Assembly: GCA_024349765.1 (NCBI GenBank)
Contig: AP026073.1
Location: forward strand, 868,001-932,000
Reading direction: 5' to 3'
Source of the DNA: Streptomyces nigrescens
Lineage (GTDB): Bacteria > Actinomycetota > Actinomycetes > Streptomycetales > Streptomycetaceae
DNA: 64,000 nt
Of this stretch, positions 53,628 to 61,752 are shown in pieces. How positions within the stretch are numbered: the stretch's first letter is position 1; the number at the start of each line of letters is the position of its first letter. Position numbers and translations under genes: made by a program. The notes under the pieces were generated by a model. That model did no database searches and was not told the DNA's origin. It saw only the letters and a program-made list of their open reading frames with translations.

Positions 53628-55774
53628 CCCATCTGCCCGAAACCCGCACGTCGCGGGTGAGCGTCCGGCTCATCGCGATCCAGATCCTGGTCTTCTCCCT
53701 GCTGCTCACCCTCGGCGGCCGGCTCTGGTACCTGCAGATCCGCAACGGCCGGGAGTACGCCACCGAGGCGCGCAACAACCACGTCCAGCAGGTCGTCGAC
53801 CCCGCCACCCGCGGCTCCATCCTCGACGCGCGCGGCGTGCCGCTGGCCGACAACCAGACCCGGCTGGTCGTCTCCGCCAGCCGCACCGACCTGCTGAAGA
53901 TGAAGGACGACGGCAAGGCGGTGCTCGGCCGGCTCGCCAAGGTGCTCGGCATGTCCGAGAAGGAGATCCGCAACAAGGTCCGGCTCTGCGACTCCAAGAC
54001 CCCGCAGCCGTGCTGGAACGGCTCGCCGTACCAGCCGATCCCGATCACCGACGAGGCCACCACCCAGCAGGCCCTGCAGATCCGCGAGCGGTCCGAGGAC
54101 TTCCCCGGCATCATCGCCGAGCCCACCGCCGTCCGCCGCTACCCGGCCCCGGTCGGCGCCAACACCGCGCAGGTGCTCGGCTATCTCTCGCCGGTCACCG
54201 ACGAGGAGATCAACAAGGCCAAGAACACCCACTCGCCGCTGCTCCGCTCGGACCAGATCGGCCGCTCCGGCCTGGAGCGCACCTACGACAAGTACCTGCG
54301 CGGCAAGGCCGCCGTCACCCGCTACGAGGTCGACAACCTCGGCCGGGTCATCGGCCAGGCCAAGAGCGAGAAGGGCCAGGCAGGTTCGTCGATAGTCACC
54401 AGCATCGACGCCCGGGTGCAGGCGCTGGCGGAGAAGCAGCTGGACCAGGCCATGAAGGACGCCCGTAAGGTGCACGACAAGAACACCGGCACCAACTACA
54501 AGGCGGACTCCGGTGCCGTGGTCGTGATGGAGGCGAAGACCGGCCGGGTGGTGGCGATGGCCTCCAACCCCAGCTACGACCCCAACGCCTGGGTCGGCGG
54601 CATCTCGGGCAAGGACTACGCCCGCCTCACCGGCAAGGACTCCAACTACCCGCTGCTGAACCGCGCCATCCAGGGCCAGGCCGCCCCCGGCTCGATCTTC
54701 AAGGTCATCTCGACCACGGCGGCGGTCAACGCGGGCTACGACTTCAACGGCCACTACCCCTGCACCAGCTCGTACAGCATCGGCGGCCAGGTCTTCCGCA
54801 ACTTCGAGGGCGAGGGCCACGGCGACATCAGCCTGGGCCGGGCGCTGGAGGTCTCCTGCGACACCGTCTTCTACCGGCTCTCGCACGAGGAGTGGAAGAA
54901 GGACGGCGGCGACAAGCCGAAGAAGGACCCCAACGACTGGTTCTACCGGACCGCCCACCAGTTCGGACTCGGCAAGGAGACCGGCATCGACCTCCCCAAC
55001 GAGGTCAACGGCCGGGTCCCCGACCGCCGGTGGAAGCACAACTTCTGGAAGGCCAACAAGGACGGCTGGTGCCAGCAGGCCAAGGCCTGGCCGAAGAAGA
55101 AGGACTACACCACCAAGCTCGCCCGTGAGGGCTGCCTCGAAGGCATGAAGCTGCACGCCTACGACTCGATCAACTACGCCATCGGCCAGGGCGACACCCT
55201 CGTCACCCCCATCCAGATGGCGACGATCTACGCCGCGATCAGCAACGGCGGCACCCTCTTCAACCCGACCGTGGGCAAGGCCATCGTCAGCCCCGACGGC
55301 AAGCACATCCAGCCGATCGCGCCGCAGTCGCACGGCAAGCTGCCGGACAGCCCGCACACCCTCAGGCAGATCGACTCCGCACTGGCCGGCGTCGCCACCC
55401 GCGGTACCGCCGCCTGGCGCTTCCAGGGCTGGCCGCAGGACAAGATCCCGATGCACGCCAAGACCGGTACCGCCGAGGTCTACGGCAAGCAGACCACCTC
55501 GTGGTTCGCGACGTACACCAAGGACTACACGATCGTCATGACGATCTCCCAGGGTGGTACCGGATCCGGAGCCTCCGGCCCGGCCGTGCGCAACATCTAC
55601 AACGCCCTGTACGGCGTCGACGAGAAGGGCGGCATCGACCCCAAGGCCGCCCTGCTGCCCAGGCCGCAGGGCAAACTGCCCAAGATCGAGAGCGACGGCA
55701 CCATCGAGGCCCAGCCCATCAAGCCCTACGCCCCGCCGTCCCCGTCGCCCTCACCCTCGGGGAGCCCCCAGTGA
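53624..55774 (+). CDS. mrdA: Penicillin-binding protein 2 (elongation/sporulation transpeptidase)
   Basis: This 716-residue class B PBP has helix VRLIAIQILVFSLLLTLGGRL, then the dimerisation domain (RGSILDARGVPLADNQTRLVV near residue 64). The transpeptidase has Ser357 in SIFK, Ser411-Cys-Asp and K613TGT. YAIGQGDTLVTPIQMATIYAAISNGG is typical of PBP2. A Pro/Ser tail ends it. In Streptomyces this protein of the mre cluster works with the RodA-type glycosyltransferase (next gene) in spore and hyphal wall synthesis. The start overlaps mreD by four bases, and the end overlaps rodA by four. Confidence 0.95.
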   Translation: MTHLPETRTSRVSVRLIAIQILVFSLLLTLGGRLWYLQIRNGREYATEARNNHVQQVVDPATRGSILDARGVPLADNQTRLVVSASRTDLLKMKDDGKAVLGRLAKVLGMSEKEIRNKVRLCDSKTPQPCWNGSPYQPIPITDEATTQQALQIRERSEDFPGIIAEPTAVRRYPAPVGANTAQVLGYLSPVTDEEINKAKNTHSPLLRSDQIGRSGLERTYDKYLRGKAAVTRYEVDNLGRVIGQAKSEKGQAGSSIVTSIDARVQALAEKQLDQAMKDARKVHDKNTGTNYKADSGAVVVMEAKTGRVVAMASNPSYDPNAWVGGISGKDYARLTGKDSNYPLLNRAIQGQAAPGSIFKVISTTAAVNAGYDFNGHYPCTSSYSIGGQVFRNFEGEGHGDISLGRALEVSCDTVFYRLSHEEWKKDGGDKPKKDPNDWFYRTAHQFGLGKETGIDLPNEVNGRVPDRRWKHNFWKANKDGWCQQAKAWPKKKDYTTKLAREGCLEGMKLHAYDSINYAIGQGDTLVTPIQMATIYAAISNGGTLFNPTVGKAIVSPDGKHIQPIAPQSHGKLPDSPHTLRQIDSALAGVATRGTAAWRFQGWPQDKIPMHAKTGTAEVYGKQTTSWFATYTKDYTIVMTISQGGTGSGASGPAVRNIYNALYGVDEKGGIDPKAALLPRPQGKLPKIESDGTIEAQPIKPYAPPSPSPSPSGSPQ

Positions 55775-56985
55775 CCTCAAGCCACACCTCCCGGGCGTTC
55801 TCCATCCGCCGGTACACCCCGGAACTCGGCACCTGGGGAAAGCTGACGGCACGTGACTCCGTGCTGCGCAAGCTGGACTGGATACTGCTGCTGTCCTGTC
55901 TGCTGCTGTCGCTCATCGGCTCGCTGCTGGTCTTCTCCGCCACCCGCAACCGCACCGAGCTCAACAAGGGCGACGAGTACTACTTCTTCCTGCACCACCT
56001 GCTCAACCTCGGCATCGGCCTGGCGCTGGCCGGCGGCACGATCTGGCTCGGCCACCGCACCCTGCGCGGCGCGATCCCGGTGCTGTACGCCCTGTCGGTG
56101 GTGCTCGCCCTGCTGGTGCTGACCCCGCTCGGCGCCACCATCAACGGCTCGCGCTCCTGGCTGGCGATCCCCGGCGGATTCTCCCTCCAGCCGGCCGAGT
56201 TCGCGAAGATCACCATCTCGCTCGGCATGGCGATGATCCTGGCCTCCCGGGTCGACGCCGGCGACCGCCCGTACCCCGGCCACCGCACCGTCGTCCAGGC
56301 CCTCGGGCTCGCCGCCGTGCCCGTCGGCATCATCCTGCTGATGCCCGACCTCGGCTCGGTCATGGTGCTCGGCGCCGTCATCCTCGGCGTCCTGCTCGCC
56401 TCCGGCGCGTCCAACCGCTGGATCCTCGGACTGGTGAGCGCCGGAGTCGTCGGCTGCGTCGCCATCTGGCAGCTGGGGCTGCTCGACGCGTACCAGATCG
56501 CCCGCTTCGCCGCGTTCGCCAACCCGAGCCTGGACCCGGCCGGCGTCGGCTACAACACCAACCAGGCCCGGATCGCCATCGGCGGCGGCGGACTGACCGG
56601 CTCCGGGCTCTTCCACGGCAGCCAGACCACCGGCCAGTTCGTCCCGGAACAGCAGACGGACTTCATCTTCACCGTCGCCGGCGAGGAGCTGGGCTTCCTG
56701 GGCGCGGGCCTGATCATCGTCCTGCTCGGCATCGTCCTGTGGCGCGCCTGCCGGATCGCCCGCGAGTCGACCGAGCTCTACGGCACGATCGTGGCCGCCG
56801 GCATCATCGCGTGGTTCGCCTTCCAGGCCTTCGAGAACATCGGCATGACGCTCGGCATCATGCCGGTGACCGGCCTGCCGCTGCCCTTCGTCTCCTACGG
56901 CGGCACGTCGATGTTCGCGGTCTGGATCGCCATAGGGCTGCTCCAGTCGATCCGGGTCGGCCGCCCGATGTCGGCGTCCCGCTGA
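55771..56985 (+). CDS. rodA: RodA/FtsW-type SEDS peptidoglycan glycosyltransferase (Sfr-like)
   Basis: This 404-residue protein has ten membrane helices. It polymerises lipid II together with PBP2. SEDS blocks are visible: GSRSWLAIPGGFSLQPAEFAKITISLGMA near residue 128, LLMPDLGSVMVLGAVILGVLLASG near 189, TDFIFTVAGEELGFLGAG near 296, and GITLG/GLPLPFVSYGGTSM near the C-terminus. The catalytic Asp lies in the large external loop, as is usual for the family. The GTG start (55771) overlaps the mrdA stop. It closes the mreB-rodA operon. Length and the N-terminal ~40-residue cytoplasmic leader match Streptomyces Sfr. Confidence 0.94.
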   Translation: MTSSHTSRAFSIRRYTPELGTWGKLTARDSVLRKLDWILLLSCLLLSLIGSLLVFSATRNRTELNKGDEYYFFLHHLLNLGIGLALAGGTIWLGHRTLRGAIPVLYALSVVLALLVLTPLGATINGSRSWLAIPGGFSLQPAEFAKITISLGMAMILASRVDAGDRPYPGHRTVVQALGLAAVPVGIILLMPDLGSVMVLGAVILGVLLASGASNRWILGLVSAGVVGCVAIWQLGLLDAYQIARFAAFANPSLDPAGVGYNTNQARIAIGGGGLTGSGLFHGSQTTGQFVPEQQTDFIFTVAGEELGFLGAGLIIVLLGIVLWRACRIARESTELYGTIVAAGIIAWFAFQAFENIGMTLGIMPVTGLPLPFVSYGGTSMFAVWIAIGLLQSIRVGRPMSASR

Positions 56986-57009
56986 CACCGGGGCCCGGCC
57001 CGCGCCGGG

Positions 57010-57477
57010 TCACCGCCCGGTGTACAGCTCGAACCACAGCGACGCGGACCGCGGCCCGCCGGCGTACGGCGTGCTGCCCCAGTCGTCGGCGAGCTCGCCG
57101 GTCAGCCACAGCCCGTGATCGGCGTCCTCGGCCACCGGGTCGTACGGCGGCCGGGCCTGCGACGGGACGGCCGTCGACGGGAGGAGGACCGCGGCCCCGT
57201 CGTGCACGCTGATCCGCAGACCGTGCCCGGCCGTGAGCAGCCGCAGCAGGATGTCCGCCGACCGCGAGGTGCGCCGATGGGAGCGGGTGACCGCCTCCGA
57301 GGTGAGCAGCACCGCCGTGTCCAGCAGCGGGGCGAGCGGGGTACTTCGCAGGACGGCCCGGACGAAATCGCGGGCGATCTTCGGGCTGGTGGGTTCGCTC
57401 GGCGCCGTCAGCAGGAACGGGCGGGCTCCTGCCGAGACGCGGATGGGTGACCGGGCGACGGCTGCGTGGGGATGCAC
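57010..57477 (-). CDS. Degenerate SpoIIAB/RsbW-like ATP-binding protein
   Basis: This 155-residue protein has the shape of the small HATPase_c_2 regulators of Streptomyces. It has an N-terminal SPKIARDFVRAVLRSTPLAPLLDTAVLLTSEAVT helix pair, a central GLRISVHDGAAVLLP strand, and the C-terminal DHGLWLTGELADDWG, then SASLWFEL. Typical members have ELVTNAVRH and a DxGxG loop for ATP. Here the N-box reads LTSEAVTRSH and the D-box reads HDGAA, so Asn is lost and ATP binding is doubtful. GAGGGAG precedes the GTG at 57477 by six bases. It is divergent from the CYTH-CHAD gene. A role as an anti-sigma or binding module without kinase activity is inferred. Confidence 0.75.
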   Translation of the reverse strand: MHPHAAVARSPIRVSAGARPFLLTAPSEPTSPKIARDFVRAVLRSTPLAPLLDTAVLLTSEAVTRSHRRTSRSADILLRLLTAGHGLRISVHDGAAVLLPSTAVPSQARPPYDPVAEDADHGLWLTGELADDWGSTPYAGGPRSASLWFELYTGR

Positions 57478-57653
57478 GGGTGTCTCCCTCCCCGAGGGGT
57501 CGAGTGAGCGCCGATCGCCACCCTGAGTGGGCGACTAGTAACACACCGTAAGCCACCTTCCCGGGCATGTGCCACCCGCCCTTCCGGATGCTGGAACGCC
57601 CCCCACGGAGAGCGATCCTGTCCGGGTGGCTGGTCCCCGTAAGGGCCGCTGGC

Positions 57654-57659
57654 TACATT
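57654..57659 (+). promoter_or_regulatory. -10 TACATT six bases before the CYTH-CHAD gene (leaderless candidate)
   Basis: CTACATT is followed by CGAGTC and the ATG. No ribosome site is present. Confidence 0.5.
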
Positions 57660-57665
57660 CGAGTC

Positions 57666-59315
57666 ATGGCGGACACCGTGCGGGAGATCGAGCGGAAGTA
57701 CGAGGCCGACGACGACACCCACCTGCCCGACCTGGCCGGCGTCGACCGGGTCGCGACCGTGGAGGAGCGCGGCACCGACAGCCTGGACGCCCTCTACTAC
57801 GACACCGCCGACCAGCGCCTCGCCGCGGACGGTGTCACCTTCCGGCGGCGCACCGGCGGCCCGGACGCCGGCTGGCACCTGAAACTCCCGGTCGAGCCCG
57901 GCGTGCGCGAGGAGATCCGGGCACCGCTCTCGGACGCCCCGCCCCCCGAACTGACCGCCCTGGTCCGCTCCCGGACCCGAGGCCAGGACCTGATCCCCCT
58001 CGTACGGCTGCGGACCCGGCGCACGGTCCGGGTGCTGCGCGACGCCGCGGGCACACCGCTCGCCGAGGTCGCGGAGGACGCGGTCACCGCGCGGCGGGTG
58101 ACGTTCGCGGCCCCGCAGGCGGCGGCGTCCGGGCAGGCCACGGCGTCCGACGCCACCGGCCCGAGGGAGGCCCGCTGGCACGAGATCGAGGTCGAGCTGG
58201 CCGACGCCGGCGGCGACGCCACGGGCAAAGGCGGAAAGGGTACGGGCAAAGGCGGAAACGGACTGCTGGACGCGATCGGCCGGGCGCTGGCCGACGCCGG
58301 CGTGCGGCCCGCCTCGGCGCCCTCCAAGCTGGCCCGGGCGCTGACCGAGACCGGCCTGCGCGCCGAGGGGGCCGAAGCGGCCGGCGGGTACCCCGCGCAC
58401 GCCCCGTCCGCCCGCTCCGGCGGGAAGCCGCGCACCGCCGCCGACCTCGTCCTGGACTACGCCGCCGCACAGGTGCGCGCGATCACCGCCCTCGACCCGG
58501 CGGTCCGCCGCGACCTGCCCGATTCCGTGCACCAGATGCGGGTCGCCACCCGCCGCCTGCGGAGCGCCTTCCGCTCCTACGCCAAGGTCCTCGACCGCGC
58601 CGTCACCGACCCGATCGGCGCCGAACTCAAGTGGCTGGCAGGGGAGTTGGGGGTGGGCCGGGACCAGGAGGTACTGGCCGAGCGGCTGCGCGCGGGGCTC
58701 GCGGAGGTGCCCCGGACGCTCCGGCTCGGTCCGGTGGCCGCCCGGCTGCGGCTGTGGTCGCAGCGCAACCGGGCCGGCGCCCGGGACCGGGTGCTCGCCG
58801 TCCTGGACGACCCCCGCTACCTGGCCCTCCTCGATCGGCTGCACGCCCTCCTGGCGGAGCCGCCGCTGCGCACCGCCGCCGAGCGACCCGCCTCCGAGGC
58901 GGCGGCCCGGGCCGTCCTCAAGGACTACCGGCGGCTGGCCGGCCGCATGGAGGCCGCGCTGGACGCCCCCGCCGGCCGCGACCGGGACGAGGCGCTGCAC
59001 AGCGCCCGCAAGGCCGCCAAGCGGACCCGGTACGCGGCGGAGGCGGCCCGCCCGGCGCTCGGCAAGCCGGCGAAGAAGTTCGCCAAGCGGATCAAGAAGG
59101 TGCAGCAGCTGCTCGGCGACCACCAGGACAGCGTGGTGGCCCGCGGCGCCCTCCGCGACCTGGCCACCCAGGCCCACCACGCCGGCGAGGGCGGCTTCAC
59201 CTTCGGCCTCCTCTACGGCCGTGAGGAGGCCCTGGCCGCCGGGCGGGAGCGCGACCTCCCGGCCACCTGGGCGAAGGCGTCCCGCAAGAGGCTGCGGGCG
59301 CGGCTGGGGGCCTGA
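57666..59315 (+). CDS. CYTH-CHAD domain protein
   Basis: This encodes 549 residues. The N-terminal CYTH domain (residues 1-~220) has the triphosphate-tunnel ExExK motif as E7-I-E9-R-K11 and the Arg/Lys/Glu strands TFRRRTGG, WHLKLPV and HEIEVELAD. A KGGKGTGKGGNG linker sits inside the CYTH part. The CHAD domain covers ~265-545, with HQMRVATRRLRSAFRSY near 282, HSARKAAKRTRYAAE near 446 and KKVQQLLGDHQDS near 477. CHAD domains bind polyphosphate and often pair with CYTH, so a polyphosphate- or triphosphate-related role is likely. The ATG at 57666 has a -10-like TACATT six bases upstream and no ribosome site. Confidence 0.92.
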   Translation: MADTVREIERKYEADDDTHLPDLAGVDRVATVEERGTDSLDALYYDTADQRLAADGVTFRRRTGGPDAGWHLKLPVEPGVREEIRAPLSDAPPPELTALVRSRTRGQDLIPLVRLRTRRTVRVLRDAAGTPLAEVAEDAVTARRVTFAAPQAAASGQATASDATGPREARWHEIEVELADAGGDATGKGGKGTGKGGNGLLDAIGRALADAGVRPASAPSKLARALTETGLRAEGAEAAGGYPAHAPSARSGGKPRTAADLVLDYAAAQVRAITALDPAVRRDLPDSVHQMRVATRRLRSAFRSYAKVLDRAVTDPIGAELKWLAGELGVGRDQEVLAERLRAGLAEVPRTLRLGPVAARLRLWSQRNRAGARDRVLAVLDDPRYLALLDRLHALLAEPPLRTAAERPASEAAARAVLKDYRRLAGRMEAALDAPAGRDRDEALHSARKAAKRTRYAAEAARPALGKPAKKFAKRIKKVQQLLGDHQDSVVARGALRDLATQAHHAGEGGFTFGLLYGREEALAAGRERDLPATWAKASRKRLRARLGA

Positions 59316-59407
59316 GACGGAGGGTGCCGCGTCCGCCGTGCGATTTCGGGTGCCGCCGAGCGGGTTACGCTTGAGAGTCGCCCCTTGTCAGCCCACGAAG
59401 GTTCGAG

Positions 59408-61354
59408 ATGTCCGAGTCGGTTTTCCCGCAACTCGAAGCTCTGCTCCCACACGTGCAGAAGCCGATCCAGTACGTCGGCGGTGAGCTCAATTCCACGGTC
59501 AAGCCGTGGGAGAGCTGCGACGTTCGCTGGGCGCTCATGTATCCCGACGCGTACGAGGTCGGGCTGCCCAACCAGGGCGTCATGATCCTCTACGAGGTCC
59601 TCAACGAGCAGGAGGGCGTCCTCGCCGAGCGCACCTACAGCGTCTGGCCGGACCTCGAAGCCCTGATGCGTGAGCACGACGTGCCGCAGTTCACGGTCGA
59701 CGCGCACCGCCCCGTCGGCGCCTTCGACGTGCTCGGCGTCTCCTTCTCCACCGAGCTGGGCTACACCAACCTGCTCACCGCCCTGGACCTGGCCGGCATC
59801 CCGTTCGAGTCCAAGGACCGCACCGACGAGCACCCGCTGATCCTCGCGGGCGGCCACGCCGCCTTCAACCCCGAGCCGATCGCGGACTTCCTCGACTGCG
59901 CGGTGGTCGGCGACGGCGAGCAGGCCGTGCTGGAGATCACCGAGATCATCCGCGCCTGGAAGAACGAGGGCCGCCCGGGCGGCCGCGACGAGCTGCTGTT
60001 CCGCCTCGCGAAGACCGGCAGCGTCTACGTCCCCAAGTTCTACGACGTCGAGTACCTGGCCGACGGCCGGATCTCCCGCGTCGTGCCCAACCGCTCCGGC
60101 GTCCCGTGGCGGGTCTCCAAGCACACCGTCATGGACCTGGACGAGTGGCCGTACCCCAAGCAGCCGCTGGTTCCGCTCGCCGAGACCGTGCACGAGCGGA
60201 TGTCGGTGGAGATCTTCCGGGGCTGCACCCGCGGCTGCCGTTTCTGCCAGGCCGGCATGATCACGCGCCCCGTGCGGGAGCGAAGCATCACCGGCATCGG
60301 CGAGATGGTGGACAAGGGTCTGAAGGCCACCGGATTCGAGGAGGTCGGCCTGCTGTCGCTGTCCTCCGCGGACCACACCGAGATCGGTGACATCGCCAAG
60401 GGCCTCGCCGACCGGTACGAGGAAGACAAGATCGGCCTGTCGCTGCCCTCGACCCGCGTCGACGCCTTCAACATCGACCTCGCCAACGAGCTGACCCGCA
60501 ACGGCCGCCGGTCCGGCCTCACCTTCGCCCCCGAGGGCGGCTCCGAGCGCATCCGCAAGGTCATCAACAAGATGGTCTCGGAGGAGGACCTGATCCGTAC
60601 GGTCGCCACGGCCTACGGCAACGGCTGGCGCCAGGTGAAGCTGTACTTCATGTGCGGTCTGCCCACCGAGACCGACGAGGACGTGCTGCAGATCGGCGAC
60701 ATGGCGGTCAACGTCATCGCCAAGGGCCGCGAGGTCTCCCGCTCCAACGACATCCGCTGCACGGTGTCCATCGGCGGCTTCGTCCCCAAGCCGCACACCC
60801 CCTTCCAGTGGGCCCCGCAGCTCTCCGCCGAGGAGACGGACGCCCGGCTCGAGAAGCTCCGCGACAAGATCCGCGGCGACAAGAAGTACGGCCGCTCCAT
60901 CGGCTTCCGCTACCACGACGGCAAGCCCGGCATCGTCGAGGGCCTGCTCTCGCGCGGCGACCGCCGCGTGGGCTCGGTCATCCGCGCCGTCTACGAGGAC
61001 GGCGGCCGCTTCGACGGCTGGCGCGAGCACTTCTCCTACGACCGCTGGATGCGGGCCGCGGAGAAGACGCTGCCGGAGTTCGGCGTGGACGTCGCCTGGT
61101 ACACCACCCGCGAGCGGGAGTACGAGGAGGTCCTGCCCTGGGACCACCTGGACTCCGGCCTCGACAAGGACTGGCTCTGGGAGGACTGGCAGGACGCCCT
61201 CGACGAGACCGAGGTCGAGGACTGCCGCTGGACTCCGTGCTTCGACTGCGGGGTGTGCCCGCAGTACGACACATGGCCACAACTGAGCGAGAGCGGCAAG
61301 AAGCTCCTGCCGCTGAGCGTGAAGAAGCCGGCGACCAGCGGAAACGGCCAGTGA
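59408..61354 (+). CDS. B12-binding radical SAM protein (TIGR03960 family)
   Basis: This encodes 648 residues. Residues ~30-190 form a cobalamin-binding-like Rossmann domain (YPDAYEVGLPNQGVMILYEVLN). The radical SAM domain has the cluster ligands Cys273, Cys277 and Cys280 (CTRGCRFCQAG). EVGLLSLSSADHTEI and LTFAPEGGSERIRKVINK follow. The C-terminal CFDCGVCPQYDTW adds a second Cys group. The reaction is not established. In Streptomyces a TIGR03936/DUF2344 partner usually follows; here it is absent, and the order breaks after this gene. GAAGG lies eight bases before the ATG. Confidence 0.92.
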   Translation: MSESVFPQLEALLPHVQKPIQYVGGELNSTVKPWESCDVRWALMYPDAYEVGLPNQGVMILYEVLNEQEGVLAERTYSVWPDLEALMREHDVPQFTVDAHRPVGAFDVLGVSFSTELGYTNLLTALDLAGIPFESKDRTDEHPLILAGGHAAFNPEPIADFLDCAVVGDGEQAVLEITEIIRAWKNEGRPGGRDELLFRLAKTGSVYVPKFYDVEYLADGRISRVVPNRSGVPWRVSKHTVMDLDEWPYPKQPLVPLAETVHERMSVEIFRGCTRGCRFCQAGMITRPVRERSITGIGEMVDKGLKATGFEEVGLLSLSSADHTEIGDIAKGLADRYEEDKIGLSLPSTRVDAFNIDLANELTRNGRRSGLTFAPEGGSERIRKVINKMVSEEDLIRTVATAYGNGWRQVKLYFMCGLPTETDEDVLQIGDMAVNVIAKGREVSRSNDIRCTVSIGGFVPKPHTPFQWAPQLSAEETDARLEKLRDKIRGDKKYGRSIGFRYHDGKPGIVEGLLSRGDRRVGSVIRAVYEDGGRFDGWREHFSYDRWMRAAEKTLPEFGVDVAWYTTREREYEEVLPWDHLDSGLDKDWLWEDWQDALDETEVEDCRWTPCFDCGVCPQYDTWPQLSESGKKLLPLSVKKPATSGNGQ

Positions 61355-61355
61355 C

Positions 61356-61550
61356 GTGAGCGATGCCTTACGACGGATCGCCGACGCTGTGACTGACATC
61401 ACAGAAGATGAGGTGGCTGAGGTGCTGAGTGCGCTCGGTGTCGTCGTCTCGAAGCGTCAGCGGTCCGTCGCGTCGGCGGTGGTGGCTAGAACGCCTCTGC
61501 CGACGCAGGGAGGCCCCTCAGGCGTCCACTCAGAGGTTGAGTGGGTCTGA
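61356..61550 (+). CDS. Short TTA-containing ORF at the synteny break (possible remnant)
   Basis: This encodes 64 residues and starts one base after the radical SAM stop (GTG 61356). SDALRRIADAVTDITEDEVAEVLSALGVVVSKRQRSVASAVV looks like two amphipathic helices. After that the frame enters a Pro/Gly segment and the stem of a terminator. I recognise no family. Codon 5 is TTA (61368-61370). It may be a real small coupled gene, or the remains of a larger one whose end was replaced. The stop codon lies inside the hairpin at 61511-61558, which is odd for a functional gene. Confidence 0.4.
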   Translation: MSDALRRIADAVTDITEDEVAEVLSALGVVVSKRQRSVASAVVARTPLPTQGGPSGVHSEVEWV

Positions 61551-61558
61551 GGGGCCTT
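61511..61558 (+). terminator. Terminator hairpin at the end of the core block
   Basis: AGGCCCCTCAG pairs with CTGAGGGGCCT, with the inner stem CCACTCA/TGAGTGG, followed by TCG. It is strong although there is no T-run. It separates the radical SAM gene from the accessory gene. Confidence 0.7.
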
Positions 61559-61752
61559 CGGGCCGTTTCGGGGGGTGCCTGAGTAGTCGGTGGTTGTCAG
61601 CCTCCGCTGCGTCGGTGGCGGCTTTTTCACTGAACCGCGAGGCTCTACCGTGGCTGTTCGGTGATCAGCAGCGCGGGGGCGCTCGGGTTCCACCCTGCCA
61701 ATCCGCGCGGTGTATACGTAGCCGAAGGTTTCGTCAGGGGCAGGGAGACGCG

